64,000 nucleotides of DNA from SZAS-103 sp038216155. GTDB lineage: Bacteria; Pseudomonadota; Gammaproteobacteria; Xanthomonadales; Xanthomonadaceae. Within the stretch, counting starts at the first letter, position 1, and every line of letters starts with the position of its first letter. The notes under the pieces were generated by a model. It saw only the letters and a list, made by a program, of their open reading frames with translations. It was not told where the DNA came from and did not search any database. Location: assembly GCA_038216155.1 (NCBI GenBank), contig JBBQQH010000005.1, forward strand, positions 1 to 64,000, given 5' to 3'. This document shows positions 53,769 to 62,800 of this stretch, one piece after another. The position numbers and the translations under genes are program-made.

Positions 53769-53960
53769 TCGACGATCACTGTTCGTCCCGTAGGCATAAC
53801 TGCAAAGTCGTCGCGTAGCGCGCGAACAGTCCCTGCACAGCACCGCAGCGTGCGCTTTGCACCCGCTAACCCTGATCGAACCCTGGCCGGTCGAAACGGC
53901 TCAGGTGCGAAGGCCCGACGAAAGCGGCAGAATCGGTAGTTCCGGCGCATCGCGCGTTTC

Positions 53961-55301
53961 ATGGCTGCTTGCATGACTGTTTCCACCGCTTCGGTTGCAC
54001 AGTTGTATCCCGCCCACCTTGCCGTCGTTTGCGAGCGCGTCGACCGCGCGCTGGAACGCTGCGGTTTCGACCATCTGCTGGTGGCGTCGGGCGTGGAGAA
54101 AATGCGCTTTCTCGACGATATGCCGTACCCGTTCAAGGTCAATCCGCAGTTCAAGGCATGGCTGCCACTGCTGCATCATCCCGATTGCTGGATTGCGTAC
54201 TCGCCCGGAAAAACACCGCTGCTGGTGTATCACCAACCCGCAGATTACTGGCATCTGCCGCCAGCGGCGCCGGAGGGCTTCTGGGTCGAGCATTTCGACA
54301 TCCGCATCATCGGCACGCCCAAGGAGGCCGCGCAGCATCTACCCTCCGCGGGCCGGTGCGCGATCCTCGGCGAACCCGACGCCGCATTGCCAGGATTCGA
54401 GCCGAACAATCCGCAGCCGCTGCTTGATCACCTGCACTATCAGCGCGCGGTCAAGACGCCGTACGAACTCGCGCAGATGCGTACAGCCTCACGGCGCGCC
54501 GTATGCGGTCATCGCGCCGCCCGAGCGCGGTTTGCTGCCGGCGGTTCCGAACTCGATATCCATCGGGCCTACCTCGCTGCGGCCGAACATGGCGATCTGA
54601 CCCTGCCCTACGGCAACATCGTCGGACTCAACGAGCACGGCGCGGTGCTGCACTACCAGTACCAAGACGCGCAACCGCCGGTCGAACTGCGCTCGCTGCT
54701 GATCGACGCCGGCGCCGAATCAGCCGGCTATGCCGCAGACATCACCCGCACCTGGCACAACGGCGATTCGCAGTTTGCCGAATTGGTCGAAGGTGTGGAT
54801 CGCGAGCAGCAGGTGTTGGCCGCCAACGTGCGTCCGGGCCAGGATTATCGCGAACTCCACTTGGAAGCCCATCGCCGATTGGGCGGCGTGTTGCATGAGT
54901 TGGGCATCGTCAACATGGAGCCAGAATCAATGCTCGAAACCGGCGTGAGCTCGGTGTTTTTTCCGCATGGCCTTGGTCATCTGATCGGGTTGCAGGTGCA
55001 TGACGTTGCCGGCTTCGCGGCTGACGACAGCGGCGCCAGCATCGACAAACCCGAAGGCCACCCTTTCCTGCGCCTGACCCGCACGCTGCAGCCGGGAATG
55101 GCAGTCACCATTGAACCGGGCATCTATTTCATCGACATGTTGCTGGCCAAGCTCAAGGCCGGCAAGCACAGCGGTGCGGTCAATTGGAACGCGATTGAGC
55201 ACCTGCAAAAATTTGGCGGCGTGCGTATTGAGGATGATGTGGTGTGCACTGAAGGCGTGCCAGAGAATCTGACGCGGGACGCGTTTGCTGCGGCGGAGTG
55301 A
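53961..55301 (+). CDS. pepQ: Xaa-Pro dipeptidase (PepQ, M24B)
   Basis: A 446-residue metallopeptidase that splits X-Pro dipeptides. The pita-bread metal ligands are present: Asp in LIDAGAE, Asp in YAADITRTW, His in FFPHGLGHLIGLQVHD, Glu in TIEPGIYF and Glu in VRIEDDVV. The insert before the last ligand (FIDMLLAKLKAG) is typical of PepQ. The ATG at 53961 or 53973 may be used. It points toward the nuclease island and pepP. Confidence 0.95.
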   Translation: MAACMTVSTASVAQLYPAHLAVVCERVDRALERCGFDHLLVASGVEKMRFLDDMPYPFKVNPQFKAWLPLLHHPDCWIAYSPGKTPLLVYHQPADYWHLPPAAPEGFWVEHFDIRIIGTPKEAAQHLPSAGRCAILGEPDAALPGFEPNNPQPLLDHLHYQRAVKTPYELAQMRTASRRAVCGHRAARARFAAGGSELDIHRAYLAAAEHGDLTLPYGNIVGLNEHGAVLHYQYQDAQPPVELRSLLIDAGAESAGYAADITRTWHNGDSQFAELVEGVDREQQVLAANVRPGQDYRELHLEAHRRLGGVLHELGIVNMEPESMLETGVSSVFFPHGLGHLIGLQVHDVAGFAADDSGASIDKPEGHPFLRLTRTLQPGMAVTIEPGIYFIDMLLAKLKAGKHSGAVNWNAIEHLQKFGGVRIEDDVVCTEGVPENLTRDAFAAAE

Positions 55302-55858
55302 TTAGTCGGCATTGCGCCAACCAAGAACTCCCAACCGTTCGTGGTGAGCCCTTCGTCAGGCTCAGGACAGGCCTGTCGAACGACAACACTCTCAATCGTT
55401 CGTGGTGAGGGTGAAGAGGCATGTTTGCAAGCATTCCTAGCATGCCGATGAACGCCCGAAGCCAGCGGCTGAGGGCCGGACTGGATCAAAGCGCGGAGCA
55501 CTGAGGCCGCGTCTCGAATCTCTCGCGTTTTTACAGAATTTCGATCAAGTGCAGAGCGTTCCGCCCGCTACGCGGCCGGGTTCGGCTTTCTTGCTTGTCC
55601 AAGAAAGACAGAACCAGAAAGAAGGCGCCCGGGCTTCGCGCCCTTCGGGTCCGCGTGCGCCGACGGGATTTTTCGATGGCGCGTCCATGCACCAGCAAAA
55701 AACGGCGTGCATCGTGCACGCCGCACTGCGGATCTAACCGCCTTCACCCGCCGCTGCGCAGGGGCCCAATGAAGAGCACCGCATCCAGCTCGCAAACATG
55801 CGGACCTTGCTCCCGCACTTGGCTCCGGTGATTAGAGGCGGCACTTTGCTAGCCCGCC
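55302..55858. repeat. Left repeat block of the nuclease island
   Basis: No gene is supported. From 55335 to 55410 there are two copies of the CGTTCGTGGTGAG box with a CCTGTCGAACGACAACA link. At 55498-55518 is GCACTGAGGCCGCGTCTCGAA (21 bp), and 55543-55578 is GATCAAGTGCAGAGCGTTCC followed by GC-rich sequence ending CGCGGCCG. Both are repeated in opposite orientation at 57563-57583 (21/21) and 57515-57550 (33/36). Downstream to 55858 holds the HNH terminator and otherwise unexplained GC-rich sequence. Confidence 0.85.
55697..55723 (-). terminator. Rho-independent terminator after the HNH gene
   Basis: CGGCGTGCA-TCG-TGCACGCCG gives a perfect 9-bp stem; on the minus strand it is followed by six T residues. 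It is about 135 bp beyond the HNH stop and probably ends the two-gene transcript. Confidence 0.75.
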
Positions 55859-56620
55859 CTAAGTGCTGCCCAACATGCGCCTGACTTCCTGGACCGTGTA
55901 TGGTGGATTGCGGGTATGAATGACCGCACGACAGTTGGGGCAAATCGGTTTCATGGTCGCGACAGGATCGAACTCGCGCTCACCGCTAGAGCCCGACAGC
56001 GGCTCCTCGTGATGGACGTGAATGACTTCGACAGGAACGCCAGCGTAGCGCGATTTCAGATTCGCCCCGCAAACAAAGCATGAGAAACCATATGCCGCCA
56101 AGCAAGCGCTACGCGCGGCCTCGCTGCGCTCACGCCGCTGCATAACTACGTCAACTATTCGTTCTTCGATGTAACGCTCCTTGATCTCAACGATCTGTAC
56201 GCTTGGGTCAATGACCTGGCCTGCATCCGTGAGAAGTATGCGAAGAGCTACCTGTGGATTTCTGAGAATTAAATATGTGCGCCCTTCATTTGAGCCGGAC
56301 CCCTTGTGCACGAGTAGGTCAGACGGCTCACAGCCGTAATATTTACAGAAGTACGGAACTAGCCGTGCTTTCAATTGTTCCGGGCATGCGTCAGCCTTCC
56401 GACCGTGTTTGGCGAAGTGATAACCAATAGCACCTCCGCGTTTGATCACGGTGTCATTGACATACCCAAGATTTTCGCCACTTCTAAAAACGCGAACCGT
56501 TTTCTTCGAAGATCCGGATGCGGCTAGCGAAAACGAGTAGCGATCAAGGATAGACAAAAGACTGAGTAGTGGCTCAGTGAACGGCAGGCCGGCATAGTCA
56601 GTTGGTACGGCGAGCGACAT
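55859..56620 (-). CDS. HNH endonuclease with an unknown N-terminal domain
   Basis: A 253-residue protein. The C-terminal third is an HNH nuclease with structural zinc: CFVCGANL (first Cys pair), VEVIHVHHEEPLSG (catalytic His-His) and CPNCRAVIH (second Cys pair and final His). This resembles McrA-like/restriction HNH proteins. Residues 1-150 match nothing I recognise; they include GENLGYVNDTVIKRGGAIGYHFAK and a helix ending RRERSEAARSACLAAYG that leads into the HNH. Codon use is less GC-rich than the neighbours, suggesting transfer. No strong ribosome binding site is seen. It follows the PD-(D/E)XK-like gene by 40 bp. Confidence 0.85.
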   Translation of the reverse strand: MSLAVPTDYAGLPFTEPLLSLLSILDRYSFSLAASGSSKKTVRVFRSGENLGYVNDTVIKRGGAIGYHFAKHGRKADACPEQLKARLVPYFCKYYGCEPSDLLVHKGSGSNEGRTYLILRNPQVALRILLTDAGQVIDPSVQIVEIKERYIEERIVDVVMQRRERSEAARSACLAAYGFSCFVCGANLKSRYAGVPVEVIHVHHEEPLSGSSGEREFDPVATMKPICPNCRAVIHTRNPPYTVQEVRRMLGST

Positions 56621-56660
56621 GGTGAAGCCTATGTCAGGTTAAGCCGGCTTGAACGACTTT

Positions 56661-57176
56661 TTAGGCCGCAGGCTTTGGCGGAGGGAGCAAATGCCACGCA
56701 CTCTCGTACTGCGCCCATTGCGACCACACCTGAACCTGATGCTCTCTCTTTGCGTAGCCTTTTACCATGAGGCTGTAGCTGTCCGACTGATCCAAGTTCC
56801 GATGCTCAAGGTAGCTGTTGCGTACTGCTATTCCATCGTCGCGAGCAGTTTCGGCTGGAATAATAAAGAGACGGTAGCCGCCGTCTACCAAGGCGATCTC
56901 TTTGCGTCCGACGACGGGCATGAAAGCGAACACGAAATTGCCCGGTGAGAGTTGCAAGACCGACTTCAAGCTCCCCAACCTCACATGCTGCTGAGTCCGC
57001 GATGCTTTGACGGACACGTTAAAGGGCGAAGCCACGTCTACAGATAGGTCGTAAACTGGGTTATTGACGCGGTGAAGGTCAGCGTTGTAGCCGTGCTCAT
57101 GCAGGAGCAGATGAGCTACAGATTCTGCGTGGTCGCCAAGGTCTTTGCTTCCGACGGATGCTCGTCGTGGCGCCAT
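56661..57176 (-). CDS. PD-(D/E)XK-superfamily-like protein, partner of the HNH gene
   Basis: A 171-residue soluble protein. The arrangement GDHAESVAHLLLHEHGY, then NPVYDLSVDV, then FNVSVKAS resembles the alpha-helix Glu, the YDL Asp and the xVK lysine of small restriction-endonuclease-fold proteins (PDDEXK_5-like). The residue two before Lys is Ser where Glu, Asp or Gln is usual, so catalysis may be altered or lost. AGGAG 8 bp upstream supports the ATG at 57176. It is the first gene of the island and is AT-richer than the chromosome around it. I do not recognise a specific named family. Confidence 0.6.
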   Translation of the reverse strand: MAPRRASVGSKDLGDHAESVAHLLLHEHGYNADLHRVNNPVYDLSVDVASPFNVSVKASRTQQHVRLGSLKSVLQLSPGNFVFAFMPVVGRKEIALVDGGYRLFIIPAETARDDGIAVRNSYLEHRNLDQSDSYSLMVKGYAKREHQVQVWSQWAQYESAWHLLPPPKPAA

Positions 57177-57707
57177 GAGATTGCTCCTGCGGCCTAACTA
57201 TCTCGTAGCCTCGAAAGTGAGGCATAACACGACTATCTCAGGGTTATCCGACAATCGCAACGAAAGCGAACCAATGCTTCTGCGGGCACGATGCCCGCCG
57301 CTGTTCGGGGCCCCTGCGTTGCGGCGCGTGGCGGCGGATCAGCCCGCAGGGTGATCGACAGGAAGTCGATCATCGTTTCGCCGGCACAGGGACGTGCCGT
57401 CGAAACGGCCCGTCGCCACTCGCGCGCTTTCAGCACAGGGATGTGCTGAAAGCGCAATGCCGGGGTGTCGTTTCTTTTGGTTACTTTTCTTTGGACAAGC
57501 AAAGAAAAGTGACACGGCCGCGGAGCGAGCGGAACGCTTTGCACTTGATCCAAGTCGAATGGTTCGAGACGCGGCCTCAGTGCTGCGCACTTCGCTCCGC
57601 TCCTCACCAAGAACGGTGTTGTGGTTCGACAGGCTCACCACGAACGGTTGAGAGTGATGTGGTTCGACAAACTCACCACGAACGGTTTAGAAGTAGCGCA
57701 AAAGAAA
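57177..57707. repeat. Right repeat block of the nuclease island
   Basis: No gene is supported. Two hairpins sharing the loop core ACAGGGAYGT lie at 57382-57399 (6-bp stem) and 57424-57455 (GCGCTTTCAGCACA, perfect 14-bp stem). Inverted copies of the left block follow at 57515-57550 and 57563-57583, then three boxes of the form CTCACCACGAACGG at about 57603-57690, each preceded by GGTTCGACA-type sequence. The whole is the mirror image of the left block apart from length differences. Confidence 0.85.
57382..57455. repeat. Pair of REP-like hairpins
   Basis: CGGCAC-AGGGAC-GTGCCG and GCGCTTTCAGCACA-GGGA-TGTGCTGAAAGCGC are separate perfect hairpins 24 bp apart that share the sequence CACAGGGA(C/T)GTGC around the tip. 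They lie upstream of the PD-(D/E)XK-like gene. Confidence 0.75.
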
Positions 57708-59051
57708 TCAGCGCGCTGCGATCAGCGCCTCTACCTCATCAATCTCCTTGGGCACGCCAGCGGTCAGCACCTCGTGTCCATCCTTGGTGACCAGCACATC
57801 GTCCTCGATGCGCACGCCAATGCCTTGCCATTTCGCGGCCACGCCCTTGCTGCCGGGCGCGATGTACAGGCCCGGCTCGATGGTGAACACCATGCCCGCT
57901 TCGAGTTCGCGGAACTCACCATCGACTCGGTACTCGCCGACATCGTGCACATCCAGCCCGATCCAGTGACCGGTCTTGTGCATGTAAAAGCGCTTGTAAT
58001 CGCCAGTCTCGAGATTTTTTTCCAGCGTGCCCTTGAGCAGACCGAGCTTGAGCAGGCCTTCGGTCAGCGTCGCCACCGCTGCGTCGTGGCCTGCATCGTA
58101 GGTTTGTCCGACGCGCGCTTTTTGCATCGCGGCATTCTGCGCATCGAGCACCAGTTGATAGATCGCGCGTTGCTCTTTCGAGAAGCGGCCGTTGACCGGA
58201 AACGTGCGGGTGATGTCCGACGCGTAGTTGCGGTATTCGGCGCCAGCATCGATCAACAGCAAATCGCCATCGCGCAGCACCGACTTGTTCTCGATGTAAT
58301 GCAACACGCAGGCGTTGGCACCACCGCCTACAATGGACTCGTAGGCCAGCTGCGCATCGTTGCGGCGAAAGTGGTGCTGGATTGCCGCCTCGACCTCGTA
58401 TTCATGCATGCCTGGGCGTGTGGTCTGCATCGCGACCACATGCGCTTCGGCGGCGATCTGCGCGGCGCGCTTCATCAGCCGGATTTCTGCCGCGCTCTTG
58501 AATAGCCGCAGCTCGTGCAGGTAGTGGCCCAGCTCAAGGAACTCGTGCGGCGGCTGCGCGCCCTGCTTGACCTGCATGCGCACGCGATTGACCCAGCCAA
58601 TCAGCTTGAGGTCGAACTCGGTATCGCGACCAAAGTGGTAGTAGACGCGCGTGCGCCCTTCCAGCAGGCCAGGCAGGATGTCGTCCAGATCGGTAATCGG
58701 ATACGCATCATCGAATCCGTGTGTCGCAACCGCACCTTCGGTGCCGGCGCGTGCGCCGTCCCAGGTTTCGCGCTCGGGATTGCGTTCGCGACAAAACAGT
58801 AACGCCTCGCCATGCGCACGGCCCGGCACCAAGACGAGTACCGCGTCGGGCTCTGGGAATCCGCTGAGATACCAGAAGTCGCTGTCCTGTCGATAGTTGT
58901 AATGGGTGTCGTTGCTGCGTATCCGCGGCGGCGCGGAGGGCAGGATCACGATCGCGTCCTCGCCGACCATGCGCATCAACTGGCGGCGACGACGCACCAG
59001 TTCGGCGGCGCCGATCTCCAGCGGTTTTCGATTGCGGCGGCTGTCGGTCAT
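57708..59051 (-). CDS. pepP: Xaa-Pro aminopeptidase (PepP, M24B)
   Basis: This enzyme removes N-terminal residues before proline. The 447-residue protein has the N-terminal domain RSNDTHYNYRQDSDFWYLSGFPEPDAVLVL and the catalytic pita-bread domain with ligands in LLIDAGAEYRNYASDITRTFP, MHKTGHWIGLDVHDVG, FTIEPGLYIA and GIGVRIEDDVLVT. The ATG at 59051 (MTDSRRNRKPLEIGAAELVR) is chosen; an upstream open extension overlaps the next gene. It lies after ygfB as in E. coli, but ubiH is not adjacent; the nuclease island follows instead. Confidence 0.96.
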   Translation of the reverse strand: MTDSRRNRKPLEIGAAELVRRRRQLMRMVGEDAIVILPSAPPRIRSNDTHYNYRQDSDFWYLSGFPEPDAVLVLVPGRAHGEALLFCRERNPERETWDGARAGTEGAVATHGFDDAYPITDLDDILPGLLEGRTRVYYHFGRDTEFDLKLIGWVNRVRMQVKQGAQPPHEFLELGHYLHELRLFKSAAEIRLMKRAAQIAAEAHVVAMQTTRPGMHEYEVEAAIQHHFRRNDAQLAYESIVGGGANACVLHYIENKSVLRDGDLLLIDAGAEYRNYASDITRTFPVNGRFSKEQRAIYQLVLDAQNAAMQKARVGQTYDAGHDAAVATLTEGLLKLGLLKGTLEKNLETGDYKRFYMHKTGHWIGLDVHDVGEYRVDGEFRELEAGMVFTIEPGLYIAPGSKGVAAKWQGIGVRIEDDVLVTKDGHEVLTAGVPKEIDEVEALIAAR

Positions 59052-59091
59052 CGAAGGAACTCCGCGAAAAGGGTCGCGCGCGCTGCGCGCA

Positions 59092-59652
59092 TCAGTGCAA
59101 GTGGCTGCGATGGTGCGCGGCCAACACGCAATCGCCATGGATCAACATTGCGGCAACGCGCACGAACTCGACGATCTCGGCCAGCGCCTGCTCGTCGGCT
59201 TCGTCCTCATCGTAGGACAGGTTGCTGGAGCCAATCTTGCCGATGTCTTCCAGCGCCTCGCTGGCTTCGTCCGACAACGCTGAAGGACGCGAAGCCGCCA
59301 GGCCGAAGCCGCCCAAAAACCCGCGGCACCACAGCGCCAGCGCCTCGGCGCGCTCGCCCAACGGCTCGTCCTCGTCAGGCAACAACAAGACAAATTCAAA
59401 GTCCTGCGCGTCGAGCTGGCCAATGGTCGCCTCACGCAACGCCGCAAGCGCGCCGTCAGCCGGCGGCGCAGCGGACGGTTCCAACGCCAATGCCTGCAGC
59501 CAGTCGCCGTGTTCCCCGCCGCCGCCACACAATAATCCGCTCAGCGAACCGTGCAGCTCGACGGCGTCCACGCCGAGTCCAAGCGCAACGATTTCCGCCT
59601 CGAGTGCGACGCGATCGGGCAATTCGAGATTGGGGAATCTTGGCGTGGTCAC
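59092..59652 (-). CDS. UPF0149/YecA family protein (YgfB-like)
   Basis: A 186-residue acidic protein with GSLSGLLCGGG near residue 36, LWCRGFLGGFGL near 110 and DEDEADEQALAEIVEFVRVAAMLIHGD near the end, the YgfB pattern. The YgfB-pepP pairing is conserved. In Pseudomonas aeruginosa YgfB affects ampDh3 and beta-lactam response; whether that applies here is unknown. No membrane segment is present. Confidence 0.92.
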   Translation of the reverse strand: MTTPRFPNLELPDRVALEAEIVALGLGVDAVELHGSLSGLLCGGGGEHGDWLQALALEPSAAPPADGALAALREATIGQLDAQDFEFVLLLPDEDEPLGERAEALALWCRGFLGGFGLAASRPSALSDEASEALEDIGKIGSSNLSYDEDEADEQALAEIVEFVRVAAMLIHGDCVLAAHHRSHLH

Positions 59653-59835
59653 GGGTCAGATCAGCTTGCGCACAAGCCTTGATTCTAGCGAGCGAACCGT
59701 TTCCATGCGAGAACCTCGGACGACGTTACGGTGCATCGATGCCGGCACGGCTTCTCGCGAAAGCCCGGCCGGCTTGTTGAGTCTGCCCGGTCGCACGCCT
59801 ACACTCGGCTGTCTGCGAAGGGGACACGACACGCA

Positions 59836-62800
59836 GTGCAGCTGCACGACGCCATCACGGCCCCGGATTCGGATTCGGATCTCAGGCCACGCCCGATCAA
59901 TGAGCCGTCATCCAGCAGATGGCGACTTCTGATCGCTTGCGTGGCCGCGGGCGTTTTCGGCCTGCTGCTGGCCCTTGGCTCGCGCGCAGAAGTACGCGAT
60001 TTCTATTTTAAACCAGTGACCGGCAGCCACGGATTGGCGCAAAACACCGTGAATGCGCTGTTGCAGGATGAAAAGGGTTTTGTCTGGGTTGGCACGCAAG
60101 GCGGCCTGAATCGCTACGACGGCCAGGACTATCGCCTGTTCACCCAGCTGGCTGGCGATGCCGGCAGCTTGCCGGACAATCTGGTCACCGCGTTGGCCAA
60201 TGGTGATCCGGGCGAGATTTGGGTCGGCACCGACAGTGCCTACGTAGCGCGGCTGGACTTGGCGAGCGGCAGCTTCCAGCGTCTGTTGCCGCCCGAGCTC
60301 GACCATCCCAACCAACCCGGCAAGCGCGTGCTGGCGCTGTATTACCAGCACGGATACGGACTGTGGATTACTACCGACGCCGGCATCGAACTGCTCGATC
60401 CGGCCAGCGGGCGGCGCCGCAGTGTGCTGATGCAGACCATGGTCAGCGAGTTCCAGAGTACCTACAGTTACGCCAGCGACGCCCGCGGCATGATCTGGGC
60501 GACCACGCCCAGCGGCCTGTACCGGATCGATCCGGTCACGCTGAAGGTGCAGCGCACTGCGATCCCTCGAGGGTTGCAGAACATTTTGCGCGACGCTCGC
60601 GGCGATCTCTGGGTCGCCGCGGACGGTTTGTACCGCCTGGATCCGGCCACCGGCTCACTCGATCGCCGCTGGCCGGCGCAAAGCAATGCCGCAGACTGGC
60701 TGCATTACGTCACTGCGGACCAGCAAGGCAACCTGTGGCTGGCGACGATCCGCGAAGGCTTGGTTCGCTACACACCCGGCAGCGGAGAGACCCTGCGCAT
60801 CCCCACCAGCACCAGCAAGACTGACGGCCCACCGCCAGACGACTTGCGGGTATTGATGGTCGATCGATCCGACCTGCTCTGGATCGGCAGCGAAATTTCC
60901 GGTGTCACCACCACCTCGCCGCAGGGCGCGCGCTTCAGTTATGTCAGCGACCCGGATCCGGCCCGCAACCAGCGCTATACCAACAGCGTGCGCAGCCTGT
61001 ATCAGACCGATGACGGCGCACTGTGGATTGGCACCGACGGCGATGGCCTCAAACGCTACGACCTGAGAAGTGACCAGTTCGTCAGCTATGCGGACGCGCT
61101 CAAGGCCGCGATGCCGCAGGAAATCATGCACCACGATCTGCGCGTGATGGCGATTCGCCCTGCCGACAAGGGTCGCTTGTGGATTGCCACCAACCTGGGT
61201 CTTTACCTGCTCGATCCTGCGACCCGACATGTCATCATGCAGCGCTTGCTGGCTTCGGAAACAAACCCCGAACTTCAGGCGTTGAATGTGCGGACTCTGG
61301 CGCTGGCCGGCGATGGCGGGCTATGGATCGGCACGCGCACCGATGGTGTGTTCAAGATCGATTCCGACGGCGTGCCGACGATGCATCTGGGCGCCGCAAC
61401 CGCGACCTTGGCCGGCGTCAGCAGCCCGATGATCAACAGCCTGTACGAGGATACGCGGGGCAGCGTGTGGATCGGCACCATGGACGGACTGGATCGATTG
61501 CAGATCGCCAGTGGACGCGTGCAGCATTTTCTCAGCGATGCCCACGATCCGACGACGCTGTCGGGTAATCGCGTGCGCGTGATCGTGCCCGGCAAGGACG
61601 GCTCGATCTGGGTCGGCACGCACTCCGGACTGAATCGACTGCGGGCGTCGGCCAATGGCGATGTGGCAATCGAACGCTACCTGCCCGCGTCTACCCAATC
61701 GCAAATCAGCACCACAATTTACGGGGTCCTTGAAGACACCTCTGGCAACCTTTGGCTGAGCACCAATAATGGCCTGCAGCGGCTGGACCCCGACCGACGC
61801 ACGTTCCGCCATTTCGGTGACAACGATGGACTGCAACACACCGAGTTCAATGGCGGGGCGCAATTGCGGCTCAATGATGGGCGACTGGTGTTTGGTGGGA
61901 TTCGCGGATTGAACCTGTTCGATCCGGCACGTCTTGCGGAGAGTCATTACGCACCAAACGTGGTGTTGACCTCGGCCCGCGTCGGCAGTGCGCCGGATAA
62001 CTTGGCCGGATTGATGACGCCGGCGCGACTGGAGTTCAAGCAAGAACAGAGCGTCGTGCGCCTGCACTTTGCAGCCATGGCTTTCGCCGATCCTGAGGCG
62101 ATTTCATATCGCTATCGCCTTGACGGCTTCGATCACGACTGGATTGATGCCGGTCACACACGCGACGCGACTTACACCAACCTGGATGCAGGCGAGTATG
62201 TATTTCGCGCCCAAGCCACCAATCGCGATGGGGTCTGGAGCGCCAACCAGCTCATCTTGCCGCTTTCTGTGGTCCCGCCGTGGTGGGCCAGCCGCTATGC
62301 GTGGCTGTTGTACGCTTTGATCGGGTTGCTGCTGGCGCTACTGGTGGTGCGCGCGCTGCACAATCGGCGCCTGCGCGAACGCACGCACACCGATGAACTG
62401 CGCCGGCGCGAGGAGCATCTAAAGATGGCGCTGTGGGGTTCCGGCGACGACTTCTGGGATCTCGACGTCGCCGCACAAACGCTGCGTCGGCTGAATGCAC
62501 AGACTATCAGCGAGCATCCGCAAGGCAACCAGATCAGCGTCAGCCACTGGCGCAATTCGGTGATTCATCCAGACGATCTGGTCGACGTCGAGCAGCGGAT
62601 GCGAGAGCACATCCTCGGACGCACCGCGCATTTTGAATCCGAACATCGCATCCACACTGCCGAGGGTGTTTGGACCAAAGTGCTCGCTCGCGGCAAGGTG
62701 GTGGAGCGCGATGCGGTGGGACACGCGACTCGCGTCGCCGGTACCGCGCGTGACATCACGCAGATGGATCATGCCGAGCGCGAACGCAGAATCGCTGGCG

